Shown here in pieces: positions 30,613-39,071 of a stretch of 64,000 nt of DNA. The notes beneath the pieces were generated by a model. The model worked only from the letters and a program-made list of their open reading frames with translations. It had not been told where the DNA came from and ran no database searches. This DNA comes from Hyphomicrobiaceae bacterium (lineage in GTDB: Bacteria > Pseudomonadota > Alphaproteobacteria > Rhizobiales > Aestuariivirgaceae): NCBI GenBank assembly GCA_900298995.1, contig OMIC01000024.1, forward strand, positions 1 to 64,000, given 5' to 3'. Positions within the stretch are counted from its first letter, which is position 1, and every line of letters starts with the position of its first letter. A program made the position numbers and the translations under genes.

Positions 30613-32126
30613 TGCCGGTTCGCGATCTGGTCATCGGGATTGATTGCTCGACAACTGCATCGAAAGCAGTGGTGTGGGACGCTCAGGGACGCGCCATCGC
30701 GGTGGGACGCCGTGCCTACAGGCTCAGCCATGTGCGATCCGGATGGGTGGAGCAGAATGCCGGTGACTGGTGGCTGGCCACGACAGGCGCACTTGCCGAT
30801 GCGGTGACTCAGGTCGATGCCGTGCGCATCGCCGGATTGGCCATTACCCACCAGCGCGAAACATTCGTCTGCCTCGACAAGGCAGGCGAGGCGATCCGGC
30901 CAGCCATCACCTGGATGGATGTGCGGGCAACGCAGGAAGTGAGCGAATACGGAACACCCGAGGTGCATCGCCTCACCGGAAAACCCCCGAATCCGACACC
31001 GGCCTGGTACAAGCTTCTCTGGCTGCTGAAGCATGAGCCCGAGACCCTCGCACACACCGCGCGGGTGGTGGATGTCGCAGGGTATCTCGTCCAGAAACTC
31101 ACCGGCGAGTGGGCCACGTCCTGGGCCTGCGCCGATCCTCTCGGCATCGTCGACCTGCAGCGTTTCGATTACGATGACGGACTGCTTGCCGCGGCGGGGC
31201 TTGACCGCTCGAAGGTGAGCCGTCTTCTGCCGCCTGGCGCCATTGCCGGCGGGCTGCTGCCGGCCGTGGCAGCTGCCGCCGGCCTACCCGCCGGCCTTCC
31301 CGTGGTGGTGGGAGCGGGCGATGGCCAGTCGGCGGGACTTGGCTGCAACGTGACGCGTCCAGGACGCGCCTATCTCAACCTCGGGACTGGAACAGTCTCG
31401 GGCGTCCATGCGGAAAGCTACAGCCACGCGATGGCCTATCGCACCATGGGAGGCCCCGTCCCGGGCACCTACATCCTCGAGACCTTCATTGGCGGCGGCA
31501 CCCAGAACGTCGTGTGGTTTGCCGAACAACTCGGACTGCCCGACCATGCGGTGATCACCACGGGCTGTCCGCCCGAACAGGTGCTCGAGGCGGCAGCGAC
31601 AGACATTCCGCCCGGCGCGGGCGGCCTCCTGTGCCTGCCCTACTGGACCGGGGCCATGACCCCGTACTGGGATGGCCATGCGCGGGGCGCCTTCGTCGGC
31701 CTGTCCGGGGTTCACAGCAAGGCCCACATGTATCGGGCCGTCCTCGAAGGCATGGCGTTTGAACAACGCCTGCTCACCGACGGCGTCGAGGCGGCAACCG
31801 CACAGCCCATCGACGAGATCCTGATGCTGGGCGGCGGATCGAGAAGCCCGCTGTGGTGCCAGATCATCGCGGATGTTCTGGGCCGCAGCGTGAAACTGGT
31901 ACGCGAACAGGAGAGCACGGCGCTTGGCGCCGGCATTCACGCCGCTGCAGCCCTCGGCCTTCATGCGAACCTGACGGCGGCGGCCGATGCGATGACCGGA
32001 ATCGAGACCGGCTACGAACCGGTTGCCGCTGCGCATGCCCGGTACTCCGATATCTTCGAGGCCTATTGCAGCATGTATCCTGGCCTCAAGACCACATTCA
32101 GGATGCTGGCGGAGAAGATGCCATGA
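30612..32126 (+). CDS. FGGY-family carbohydrate (polyol) kinase, copy 1
   Basis: A 504-residue kinase of the xylulokinase/glycerol kinase superfamily. It opens with VIGIDCSTTASKAVVWD (phosphate loop), has TWMDVRA near residue 100, GGTQNVVW mid-protein and a C-terminal ATP site with MLGGGSRSPLW. GAGGAGG at 30601-30607 favours the ATG at 30612; an ATG at 30609 would overlap the upstream stop as ATGA. It is clearly paralogous to the kinase at 40662, each placed beside a glycerol-1-phosphate-dehydrogenase-like gene. Confidence 0.88.
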   Translation: MPVRDLVIGIDCSTTASKAVVWDAQGRAIAVGRRAYRLSHVRSGWVEQNAGDWWLATTGALADAVTQVDAVRIAGLAITHQRETFVCLDKAGEAIRPAITWMDVRATQEVSEYGTPEVHRLTGKPPNPTPAWYKLLWLLKHEPETLAHTARVVDVAGYLVQKLTGEWATSWACADPLGIVDLQRFDYDDGLLAAAGLDRSKVSRLLPPGAIAGGLLPAVAAAAGLPAGLPVVVGAGDGQSAGLGCNVTRPGRAYLNLGTGTVSGVHAESYSHAMAYRTMGGPVPGTYILETFIGGGTQNVVWFAEQLGLPDHAVITTGCPPEQVLEAAATDIPPGAGGLLCLPYWTGAMTPYWDGHARGAFVGLSGVHSKAHMYRAVLEGMAFEQRLLTDGVEAATAQPIDEILMLGGGSRSPLWCQIIADVLGRSVKLVREQESTALGAGIHAAAALGLHANLTAAADAMTGIETGYEPVAAAHARYSDIFEAYCSMYPGLKTTFRMLAEKMP

Positions 32127-33151
32127 AGCGGCAGTCCACAGCCGAACTGGCGCGGCGCTACGCCACCACTGACATCGACCAATTGCGCCAGATGACGCGT
32201 GCCGCGCGCCTGCATCACATTCAGGGCGCTCGTCAGACCGAGATCGCAGAGAAGATGGGCATTTCACAGGCCGGCGTGTCGCGCCTCCTGCGCATGGCCG
32301 AGGAGCATGGCATCATCCGCTCCATCGTCGTGCCGCCAGAAGGTCTCTATCCCGATCTCGAGGACAGCCTGGCCAAGGCCTATGGCCTCGACGCCGTCTA
32401 TGTCGTCGACATTGACCCCGCTGAAGACAGTGTAGCCCAAATCCTGGGCGCTGCCGCCGCAAACTGCCTGGCGGGCGAGTTTGCGGGCGGTCCCGTTCTG
32501 GGCTTCACCTCCTGGAGCACGACATTGCGCGAAATGGCCCGGCTGATCGAGCCGCGCATGTCGAGCCGCATCAAGCACGTGGTCGAGACGCTCGGTGACC
32601 TCGGCTCACCCATGCTGCAACATGAAGCCGATGTTGCCACACTGCGGATGGCACAGGCGTTCAACGCCGAGGCCGTGTTCCTGCGCGCGCCTGGCGTGGC
32701 GCGCAACCCAGCAATGCGCCAGGCCACATTGGCAGATGCACATCTCCAGAAGGCGATGCGCCTGCTCGACGAGGTTGACATTGTCTTCACGGGGATCGGA
32801 CCGGCTGACTTTCATGGCCCTCTTGAAGAGACCGACAATTTCTTCACGGCCGAACAGCTGGCCGAGGTGCGAGCGTCCGGAGCGGTGGGTCAGCTGCACC
32901 AACGTTTCATCAACCGGGCCGGCCAGCCGGTGAAGACACCCCTCGATGACCTGGTCATTGGCATCTCGCTCGAACAATTGCGCAACGCGGGGCGACGAAT
33001 CGCCGTGGCAGGCGGCAAGGAAAAGCACGAGGCGCTTGCAGCGGCACTCGCCGGAGACTGGATCGACGTGCTCGTCACAGATGTCGAAAGCGCCAATGTG
33101 CTGCTGGCCTCGGCCAGCACGCCTCAAGATCAAGCGAAAGGCATGCCATGA
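32123..33151 (+). CDS. SorC/DeoR-family sugar-binding transcriptional regulator 1
   Basis: A 342-residue regulator. The N-terminal helix-turn-helix (TEIAEKMGISQAGVSRLLR, near residues 38-56) is followed by the SorC effector domain, which binds phosphorylated sugars. It overlaps the kinase stop by 4 bases and the E1 alpha start by 4, so regulator and enzymes are made from one message. It probably controls the promoter at 29116 in response to a phosphorylated intermediate. Confidence 0.9.
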   Translation: MKRQSTAELARRYATTDIDQLRQMTRAARLHHIQGARQTEIAEKMGISQAGVSRLLRMAEEHGIIRSIVVPPEGLYPDLEDSLAKAYGLDAVYVVDIDPAEDSVAQILGAAAANCLAGEFAGGPVLGFTSWSTTLREMARLIEPRMSSRIKHVVETLGDLGSPMLQHEADVATLRMAQAFNAEAVFLRAPGVARNPAMRQATLADAHLQKAMRLLDEVDIVFTGIGPADFHGPLEETDNFFTAEQLAEVRASGAVGQLHQRFINRAGQPVKTPLDDLVIGISLEQLRNAGRRIAVAGGKEKHEALAAALAGDWIDVLVTDVESANVLLASASTPQDQAKGMP

Positions 33152-34134
33152 CAAGACCAAACGACCTTCTCATCGAGATGCAGACGCGGATGCTGCGCAT
33201 CCGCAAATTCGATGAGCGCGCCTCCAAGATGGTCAAGCGTGGCGAGATTCCCGGTACCGTTCACACCTCGATCGGCCAGGAAGCGCAGGTGGTGGGCGCC
33301 TGCATGGCGCTGGCCGAGGGCGACTACATGACGGGCAATCACCGCAGCCACGGACACCCGATCGGCAAGGGCGCAGCGCTGGGGCCGCTCATGGCGGAAC
33401 TCACGGGCAAGGCAACCGGGGTTTGTGGTGGCAAGGGGGGGTCGATGCATCTCGCCGACTTCAAGGTCGGGAGCCTTGGTGAATCCGGCATCGTTGGCTC
33501 GTCAATTCCGATCGCCACCGGAGCCGCTCTCTCGTCGAAGGTGCTGGGCACGGGCCGCGTCGCACTCGCCTTCTTCGGTGATGGCGCCGCCAATCAGGGT
33601 TGCCTCTACGAGGCCATGAACCTCGCATCCGTCTGGGGACTGCCCATCGTCTTTCTGTGCGAGAACAACCAGTATGCGCTCTCAACCCCGGCCCACACAG
33701 TGACCGCCGGGGTTATCGCCGAACGCGCGCCGGGTTTTGCCATGCCGGGCATTCGCGTCGAGGATGGCCAGGACGTGCTGAAGGTCCACGACGCGGTGAA
33801 GACGGCTGTTGACCGGGCCCGGGCCGGCAAGGGGCCTAGCCTTGTCGAGGTGGTGACATACCGCTTCAACGAGCATTCAGAGGGCCTCCGCCTTGGCACG
33901 GACTACCGAAATCCGGCCGAGAAGGAAGCCTGGATGAAGCGCGATCCCGTCAAACTGTTCCGGGCCTATCTGACCGACAACGGCATCACCGACAGCGCCG
34001 CCCTCGACGCACTGGAGGCAGAGGTGACAGCAGAAGTGGAGGCTGCCGTGCAATTCGCCGCAGACAGCGACTATCCGGATTCATCCGTCGCCTTCAAGCA
34101 TCTCTACACCGAACCCTTTGGAGCAAATCTGTGA
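33148..34134 (+). CDS. TPP-dependent dehydrogenase E1 alpha subunit (acetoin/2-oxoacid type)
   Basis: A 328-residue E1 alpha. The thiamine diphosphate motif is complete: GDG at 144-146 through NN near 174. SMH (near 99) and GSSIPIATGAAL are also conserved. Similar in length to AcoA and PdhA. With the beta subunit it would decarboxylate a 2-oxoacid or cleave an acyloin and pass the acyl group to a lipoyl arm. Unusually, no E2 acyltransferase follows, only a single lipoyl domain. It overlaps its neighbours by 4 bases on both sides. Confidence 0.9.
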   Translation: MTRPNDLLIEMQTRMLRIRKFDERASKMVKRGEIPGTVHTSIGQEAQVVGACMALAEGDYMTGNHRSHGHPIGKGAALGPLMAELTGKATGVCGGKGGSMHLADFKVGSLGESGIVGSSIPIATGAALSSKVLGTGRVALAFFGDGAANQGCLYEAMNLASVWGLPIVFLCENNQYALSTPAHTVTAGVIAERAPGFAMPGIRVEDGQDVLKVHDAVKTAVDRARAGKGPSLVEVVTYRFNEHSEGLRLGTDYRNPAEKEAWMKRDPVKLFRAYLTDNGITDSAALDALEAEVTAEVEAAVQFAADSDYPDSSVAFKHLYTEPFGANL

Positions 34135-35144
34135 CAGTCATGAGCTATCTCGGAGCCATCGGCGCCGCACAGCGCGAGGCGATGGAGACCGACCCCCGCG
34201 TCATCATCATGGGCGAGGATGTCGAGGCCAATGTCTACGGCACCATGGGTGGTGGAAAATCACGCGCCGACAAGGGAGACTTCCTGCAGCTGTTCGGTGC
34301 CAGCCGCATCCGAAACACGCCAATCTCCGAAGAAATCATGGTGGGCGCGGCGGCGGGCGCGGCCATGACCGGCCTCAGGCCCATCGTCGACCTGTCCTAC
34401 TCGAGTTTCCTCTACATGGCGATGGACCAGTTTGTGAACCAGGTGGCGAAGAACCGTTACATGTTCGGTGGCCAGGCCTCCCTGCCGGTGGTGTTCCGCT
34501 CTGCCATGTTCTTCGGCCTCAACACAGGCGCTCACCATTCTGACCGGCCCTACCCGATGTTCATGAACGTGCCGGGCCTCAAGATCATGGTTCCAGCGAC
34601 CCCGTCGGATGCCAAGGGGTTGCTGCGTACCGCCGTCGACATGGATGATCCGGTGCTGTCCTTCGAAGCCTGCATTCTGTGGGGCCTCAAGGAAGAGGTC
34701 GACGAACAGGAATACCGGATCCCCTTCGGTGTAGCCCGCACGCACCGTGAGGGAACCGATGTCACCATCGTGGGCATTTCCACCGGTGTCCACGCAGCCC
34801 TGCAAGCCGCGCAGAAACTCGAGGCAGAGGGCATCTCCGCCGCGGTAATCGATCCGCGAACGCTGGTACCTCTCGACTCGGAGACCATTCTCAGGTCGGT
34901 CGCCCGCACAGGCAGGCTCGTCATCGTCGATCCAGCGCACACCACCTGCAGCGCGGCGGCAGAAATCTCGGCAATCGTCGCAGAACAGGCCTTCGACTGT
35001 CTCAAGGCACCGATCATGCGCGTGACGACGCCCGACACGCAGATCCCCTTCAGTCCGGCCATCGAGAAGCAACTCTATCCCGATGCCGCCAAGACCATCG
35101 CCGCCGTACGGAAGACGATGGACGCACGCGCACGCGCCGCCTGA
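34131..35144 (+). CDS. TPP-dependent dehydrogenase E1 beta subunit (acetoin/2-oxoacid type)
   Basis: A 337-residue transketolase-like subunit. Conserved parts are GEDVEANVYG, TPISEEIMVGAAAGAAM with the TPP-activating Glu, and a C-terminal domain with RLVIVDPAH. It starts at GTG inside the E1 alpha stop (GTGA), with GGAG 8 bases before. It pairs with the alpha subunit as an alpha2beta2 E1. The lipoyl-domain gene follows after 33 bases. Confidence 0.9.
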   Translation: MTVMSYLGAIGAAQREAMETDPRVIIMGEDVEANVYGTMGGGKSRADKGDFLQLFGASRIRNTPISEEIMVGAAAGAAMTGLRPIVDLSYSSFLYMAMDQFVNQVAKNRYMFGGQASLPVVFRSAMFFGLNTGAHHSDRPYPMFMNVPGLKIMVPATPSDAKGLLRTAVDMDDPVLSFEACILWGLKEEVDEQEYRIPFGVARTHREGTDVTIVGISTGVHAALQAAQKLEAEGISAAVIDPRTLVPLDSETILRSVARTGRLVIVDPAHTTCSAAAEISAIVAEQAFDCLKAPIMRVTTPDTQIPFSPAIEKQLYPDAAKTIAAVRKTMDARARAA

Positions 35145-35177
35145 GACCAACCCCTCTGAACCAGCGAGAAGACACAC

Positions 35178-35420
35178 ATGGCACGTATCAAGGTTTTGCT
35201 CCCGCAATGGGGCATGGGCATGAGCGAGGGCAAGATCATCAAGTGGCACAAGGCGGTTGGTGACATGGTCAGCGAGGATGAGGCGCTGGCTGAGGTCGAG
35301 TCCGAAAAGTCGACCGACACCATCGAATCGCCGGGTGCCGGCAGGCTGAGCGAGATCCTCGTCCAGGAGGGCGAGACCGTCGCCGTTCGCACTGCCGTCG
35401 CCATCATCGTCAAGGAATAA
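35178..35420 (+). CDS. stand-alone lipoyl-domain carrier protein
   Basis: Only 80 residues: one complete lipoyl/biotinyl domain and nothing else. The Lys to be lipoylated is K44 in ESEKSTD, at the tip of the beta-hairpin; ESEKS replaces the ETDK of standard E2. The N-terminal LPQWGMGMSEGKI resembles E2 lipoyl domains of acetoin and pyruvate dehydrogenases. There is no subunit-binding domain, no linker and no acyltransferase core, and the stop is followed by a separate gene, so it is not a frameshifted E2. It probably works as a free swinging-arm carrier, like GcvH. Confidence 0.88.
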   Translation: MARIKVLLPQWGMGMSEGKIIKWHKAVGDMVSEDEALAEVESEKSTDTIESPGAGRLSEILVQEGETVAVRTAVAIIVKE

Positions 35421-35443
35421 ACCGTCAAGCAAGGACCACAGAC

Positions 35444-36298
35444 ATGCCCTGGACCGACCCCCGAAGACTCGTTGAGGACGCTCGAAAGGGCGGTTATGCC
35501 ATCGGCGCATTCAATATGCACAATGTTGAGACCACCGAGGCACTCGTATGGGCCGCAGAGATCGCAAAGGCTCCTGTGTTCCTGCAGATCGGCCGCGCCA
35601 TCGTTCCACACATGGGCGTTCGCAAGGCTTTCGAAATGACCAAGAGGGTTGCCGAAGAGTCAGATGCCCACTTCGTCGTTCATCTCGACCACGGCCCGTG
35701 GGACGAATGTCTTGAGGCTATCAAACTCGGCTTCAACTCAATCATGTATGATGGCGCGCATCTTCCCTTCGAAGACAACATAGAGACTACGCGTCGGATC
35801 GTGGAGATAGCGCATGACTTCGGCATTCCTGTCGAAGCTGAACTCGGCAAGATCCCAGATGCCGGGGAAAAGGTGAATTGGGCGGACTATTACACCGATG
35901 TCGGAGAGGCCAAGCGTTTCGTCGAAGAAACCGGCGTCGACTATCTGGCCATCTCGGTTGGAATCGTGCATGGCGTCGTTCCGGGCCTTGCGCCGGAGCC
36001 GCTTGCCATCAGCCGGATCGAGGAGATCAGACAGGCGACAGGCATCCCGCTTGTGCTGCATGGGGCATCCGGCATTCCGACCGATGAGGTTCTCGCGGCG
36101 CGTGCGGCCGGCGTACACAAGTTCAATGCCGACACCGACCTCCGCCATGCGTTTCGTGCCGGTCTTGAGGCCGTATTCGCACAGGGTGACCGGCAACTCG
36201 AGGAGGCAATGGCCGAGGGCCGCAAGCGCATGGTGAGTGCGACGATCGAAAAGATGACGCTTTACGGCTGCGCCGGAAAGGCGCTGCGGCAGGCGTGA
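35444..36298 (+). CDS. class II fructose/tagatose-bisphosphate-type aldolase
   Basis: A 284-residue zinc aldolase of the FbaA/GatY/KbaY family. D82 and H83 are in HLDHG, H176 in GIVHG and H206 in LHGASG, matching the catalytic Asp and the three zinc His of GatY. VEAELGKI near 130 is also conserved. Standard enzymes have GTVHG and HGGSG, so two positions near the active site differ, suggesting a substrate other than fructose or tagatose bisphosphate. A retro-aldol cleavage giving DHAP is likely. AAGGA precedes the ATG. Confidence 0.88.
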   Translation: MPWTDPRRLVEDARKGGYAIGAFNMHNVETTEALVWAAEIAKAPVFLQIGRAIVPHMGVRKAFEMTKRVAEESDAHFVVHLDHGPWDECLEAIKLGFNSIMYDGAHLPFEDNIETTRRIVEIAHDFGIPVEAELGKIPDAGEKVNWADYYTDVGEAKRFVEETGVDYLAISVGIVHGVVPGLAPEPLAISRIEEIRQATGIPLVLHGASGIPTDEVLAARAAGVHKFNADTDLRHAFRAGLEAVFAQGDRQLEEAMAEGRKRMVSATIEKMTLYGCAGKALRQA

Positions 36299-37005
36299 GC
36301 ACGGTCTTCGGTGGTCCTGTGCAGCTGGAGCCGGACATCACGATGGACGTCCGATCGAGGCTGTCGCCTGCCGCCGACATGGAGCGGGTTTCCCGACAAC
36401 TTTGCCTGATGCAGCCGGGACATGTGGGCAGCATGCGGGTCTTCCGTCCGCTGCCGACCGCCGCCTTCGCGCCGCGTGACCTATCGCTCGCGGGCTACGC
36501 AGTGGCGGCAAAGCGTTTATGCGAAGACGGTTTCACGCCCGTCGAACGCAGGACAGGCGGACAACTCGCCGTTTATGACGACACCGCTCTGATCATCGAT
36601 CTCGTGGTGGCCCACCCGCAACCGCGCCTTGACGTCATTGAGCGGTTCAGGAGCTTCGCCGCAGCGATCTGCAGCGCTCTCGCTGGCTTCGGCATCGACG
36701 CCGGCGTCGGCCCGGTTCCAGGGGAATATTGCCCGGGCGAGTACAGCGTGAACGCCGGCGGCCTGCGGAAAATCGCCGGGCTGGCCCAGCGCATCGTTCG
36801 CTGCGGCTATCATCTCGGTGCGGTCATCGCGGTTGAACCCTCCCCGCGCGTGCAAGCGGCGACGGCACGGGCATATGACGCCCTGGGACTGCATCTGAAC
36901 GCCACAAGTTTTGGCGCAGCGGTGGACTCCGGGAAGACCGTAGGCTTTGTCGACTTGCGGGACGCCCTCGTGGGTGAGATGCTCCGCCGGATCGAAGTGA
37001 TATGA
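36295..37005 (+). CDS. lipoate-protein ligase / octanoyltransferase-like protein (LplA/LipM/LipB superfamily)
   Basis: A 236-residue protein starting at GTG inside the aldolase stop. RRTGGQLAVYDD (85-96) corresponds to the RRxSGGGAVYHD box of LplA/LipM. GEYSV...RKIAGLAQR (148-166) corresponds to the segment carrying the catalytic Lys (K159) of this superfamily, and C146 lies where LipM-type octanoyltransferases have their catalytic Cys. GYHLGA matches the following HHG segment. Identification is from motifs only. Next to a free lipoyl domain, the obvious role is to attach lipoate or octanoate to K44 of that carrier. Confidence 0.7.
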   Translation: MSTVFGGPVQLEPDITMDVRSRLSPAADMERVSRQLCLMQPGHVGSMRVFRPLPTAAFAPRDLSLAGYAVAAKRLCEDGFTPVERRTGGQLAVYDDTALIIDLVVAHPQPRLDVIERFRSFAAAICSALAGFGIDAGVGPVPGEYCPGEYSVNAGGLRKIAGLAQRIVRCGYHLGAVIAVEPSPRVQAATARAYDALGLHLNATSFGAAVDSGKTVGFVDLRDALVGEMLRRIEVI

Positions 37006-37089
37006 CAGGGATGGTGTCTGGAAGCGACGGGAGATGCTGCACTGCAATATCTCGTTTGCATTGCGAAAGTTGTTTCCTGCTCATGGGTG

Positions 37090-37129
37090 GTGTTGACAGA
37101 CCACGGATTCCCCCGCACTTTTGCAACAC
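37090..37129 (+). promoter_or_regulatory. candidate promoter/operator region of the ABC transporter operon
   Basis: The 175-bp gap has a perfect TTGACA at 37093-37098. The hexamer 17 bp further (CACTTT) is a poor -10, so the exact promoter is uncertain. GTGTTG (37090-37095) and CAACAC (37124-37129) are inverted half-sites 28 bases apart that bracket the promoter and could bind one of the SorC regulators. Confidence 0.35.
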
Positions 37130-37180
37130 TCGGATAACAAATGCGCCATCCGGTGGCCGGCGCAAGGTACAAGGACCCGC

Positions 37181-38119
37181 ATGAGTTCGAACACCGCCAG
37201 CCTGCTGCCTCGCGAGACTGCATCGCCGGAGAGCAAACGCGGCTGGCTGCCGAGCTGGCTGTCTTCCGAGCATCCCTTCCCATGGCTCTTTCCCGCCGCG
37301 GCGCTGATGGTCGTGTTCGGAATCTATCCATTGCTCTACGCGCTCACACTTTCGCTCTACAAGAAAAACGCCGCCACCCGGAAGATGGTGTTCGCGCCGG
37401 ATCACAACTGGACCAAGATACTGTCCGACGAACGCGTCTGGAACGCGCTTTTCAATACGTTTCTTTACACGGGCATCGCACTGGTGTTTCAGCTTGTCCT
37501 TGGGATGCTGATTGCCCTGCTGCTCGACTCGGACCGCAAGGGCTACGGCATATTGCGCGCCATGATGACCCTGCCACTGGTCATTCCGCCAGCGGTCACT
37601 GCCATGATGTTCCTGCTCATGCTCAACGGATCTTTCGGGGTGCTGAGCCGGGGGCTTATCGCCATGGGACTTCTTCCGACCGGCTTCTCGATCCTCGGAA
37701 ACGCCAGCACGGCGATGGCCGGTGTGTTGCTGGCCGAGATCTGGCAGTGGACACCCTTCATGGTCCTCATCATGCTCGCGGGACTGCGCTCCCTGCCGAA
37801 GGAGCCCTTTGAGGCTGCCGCCATCGATGGTGCCAGCGGCGTCCAGGCCTTCTTCAGGCTCACGCTGCCGATGATGTCCAAGGTCATCGCGATTGCCGTG
37901 CTCATTCGCGGCATCGATCTCTTCCGCGCCTTCGACTACGTGAAGGTGATGACCGATTCCGGTCCTGGCACGGCCACCGAAACGCTTACCTCCTACGCCG
38001 GACGCATCTATTTCGGAAACGCCGATTTCCCCTACGCGTCAACCATTGCGCTCCTCACTCTCATTATCGTGATCGTTGTTTCATCCGCCTTCATGAAGGC
38101 GTTCAAGGTCAAGCTGTGA
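37181..38119 (+). CDS. sugar/polyol ABC transporter permease 1 (MalF/UgpA type)
   Basis: A 312-residue inner-membrane permease with six predicted helices and the cytoplasmic EAA loop (EAAAIDGASGVQAFFRLTLP). The N-terminus is long and hydrophilic. AAGGA precedes the ATG at 37181. It begins a transporter set completed by the second permease, the binding protein and the ATPase at 43518. Confidence 0.9.
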   Translation: MSSNTASLLPRETASPESKRGWLPSWLSSEHPFPWLFPAAALMVVFGIYPLLYALTLSLYKKNAATRKMVFAPDHNWTKILSDERVWNALFNTFLYTGIALVFQLVLGMLIALLLDSDRKGYGILRAMMTLPLVIPPAVTAMMFLLMLNGSFGVLSRGLIAMGLLPTGFSILGNASTAMAGVLLAEIWQWTPFMVLIMLAGLRSLPKEPFEAAAIDGASGVQAFFRLTLPMMSKVIAIAVLIRGIDLFRAFDYVKVMTDSGPGTATETLTSYAGRIYFGNADFPYASTIALLTLIIVIVVSSAFMKAFKVKL

Positions 38120-39027
38120 TGGAAGGCTCCCGCCCGCTTCGCATCCTCCGGGACCTCGCGGCAATCACGGTCACGGGGCTATTCATGTTCCCGATCTTCT
38201 GGTGGGCGCTGACATCGATCAAGCCGATCTCGGCAGTGTTCGACAAGGACCGCGTCAATTTCTTCGATTTCGTACCGACCTTCATCAATTACGGCGTCAC
38301 GCTGTTTGGCCAGTCACGCTCGCAACTCGCCATCGACGAGGGACTGGGCATGGGCGTCGCAGGCGCCGACGCCTATGACTCGCGCCAGTCGATACTCGAG
38401 TCGATCATCATCTCGCTGGGTGCCACGACGATCACAATGGCGGTATCCGTGTTCGCCGCCTATGCCATCTCTCGCATGGCCTTCCGGGGCCGAGGGCATT
38501 ACCTCAACTGGGTTCTCGGCCAGCGCTTCATGCCACCGATTGCCATCCTGGTGCCGCTCGTCACCATCTATAAGACGGCAGGCCTTCGCGACACCGACAA
38601 TCTCTACATGGGCTACCTCGGCCTCATGATGATCTACGCACTCATGAACCTGCCCATTGCGGTGCTGCTGATGAAATCCTTCCTCGACGACGTTCCGAAG
38701 GATGTCGACGAGGCTGCAATGATTGACGGCGCCACCCGCTGGCAGACCTTCCGCAAGGTTGTACTGCCCATGGTCAAGGGCGGCGTAGCTGCCTCGGCTG
38801 TTCTCGTTTTCATATTCTCCTGGACGGAATTCCTGCTGTCTCTGTTCCTGACAACGGACATTCGCACCGTACCGGTGAAGATCCAGACCTTCGTGACATC
38901 GACGGGCAATGAATGGGGCTTCATCGCCGCCCTGGGAACGGCGGCGATCATCCCGAGCTTCATCTTCATTCTGCTCGTGCAAAAGCATCTGGTGCGCGGC
39001 CTCACTCTTGGCTCCCTGAAAGAGTGA
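38119..39027 (+). CDS. sugar/polyol ABC transporter permease 2 (MalG/UgpE type)
   Basis: A 302-residue permease with the EAA motif EAAMIDGATRWQTFRKVVLP and six hydrophobic segments. It has an insert of about 40 residues after the first helix (NYGVTLFG to YDSRQSILES). I use the ATG at 38119, one base overlapping the previous stop; a GTG at 38116 is possible. Confidence 0.9.
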   Translation: MEGSRPLRILRDLAAITVTGLFMFPIFWWALTSIKPISAVFDKDRVNFFDFVPTFINYGVTLFGQSRSQLAIDEGLGMGVAGADAYDSRQSILESIIISLGATTITMAVSVFAAYAISRMAFRGRGHYLNWVLGQRFMPPIAILVPLVTIYKTAGLRDTDNLYMGYLGLMMIYALMNLPIAVLLMKSFLDDVPKDVDEAAMIDGATRWQTFRKVVLPMVKGGVAASAVLVFIFSWTEFLLSLFLTTDIRTVPVKIQTFVTSTGNEWGFIAALGTAAIIPSFIFILLVQKHLVRGLTLGSLKE

Positions 39028-39071
39028 GAACGTGCGCGAGAAACTAGGCTCAAACCCATGGGAGGATCCTT

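Noticed and set aside
33148-35420. Ordinary acetoin dehydrogenase operon (acoABC)
   Set aside because: E1 subunits fit, but there is no acoC-type E2, no acoX and no acoR; the kinase, aldolase and SorC company is not that of an acetoin locus.
35178-36298. Lipoyl gene as a frameshifted remnant of a full E2
   Set aside because: The sequence after the stop is an intact class II aldolase with its own ribosome site; no acyltransferase core (no HxxxDG motif) is found in any frame nearby.
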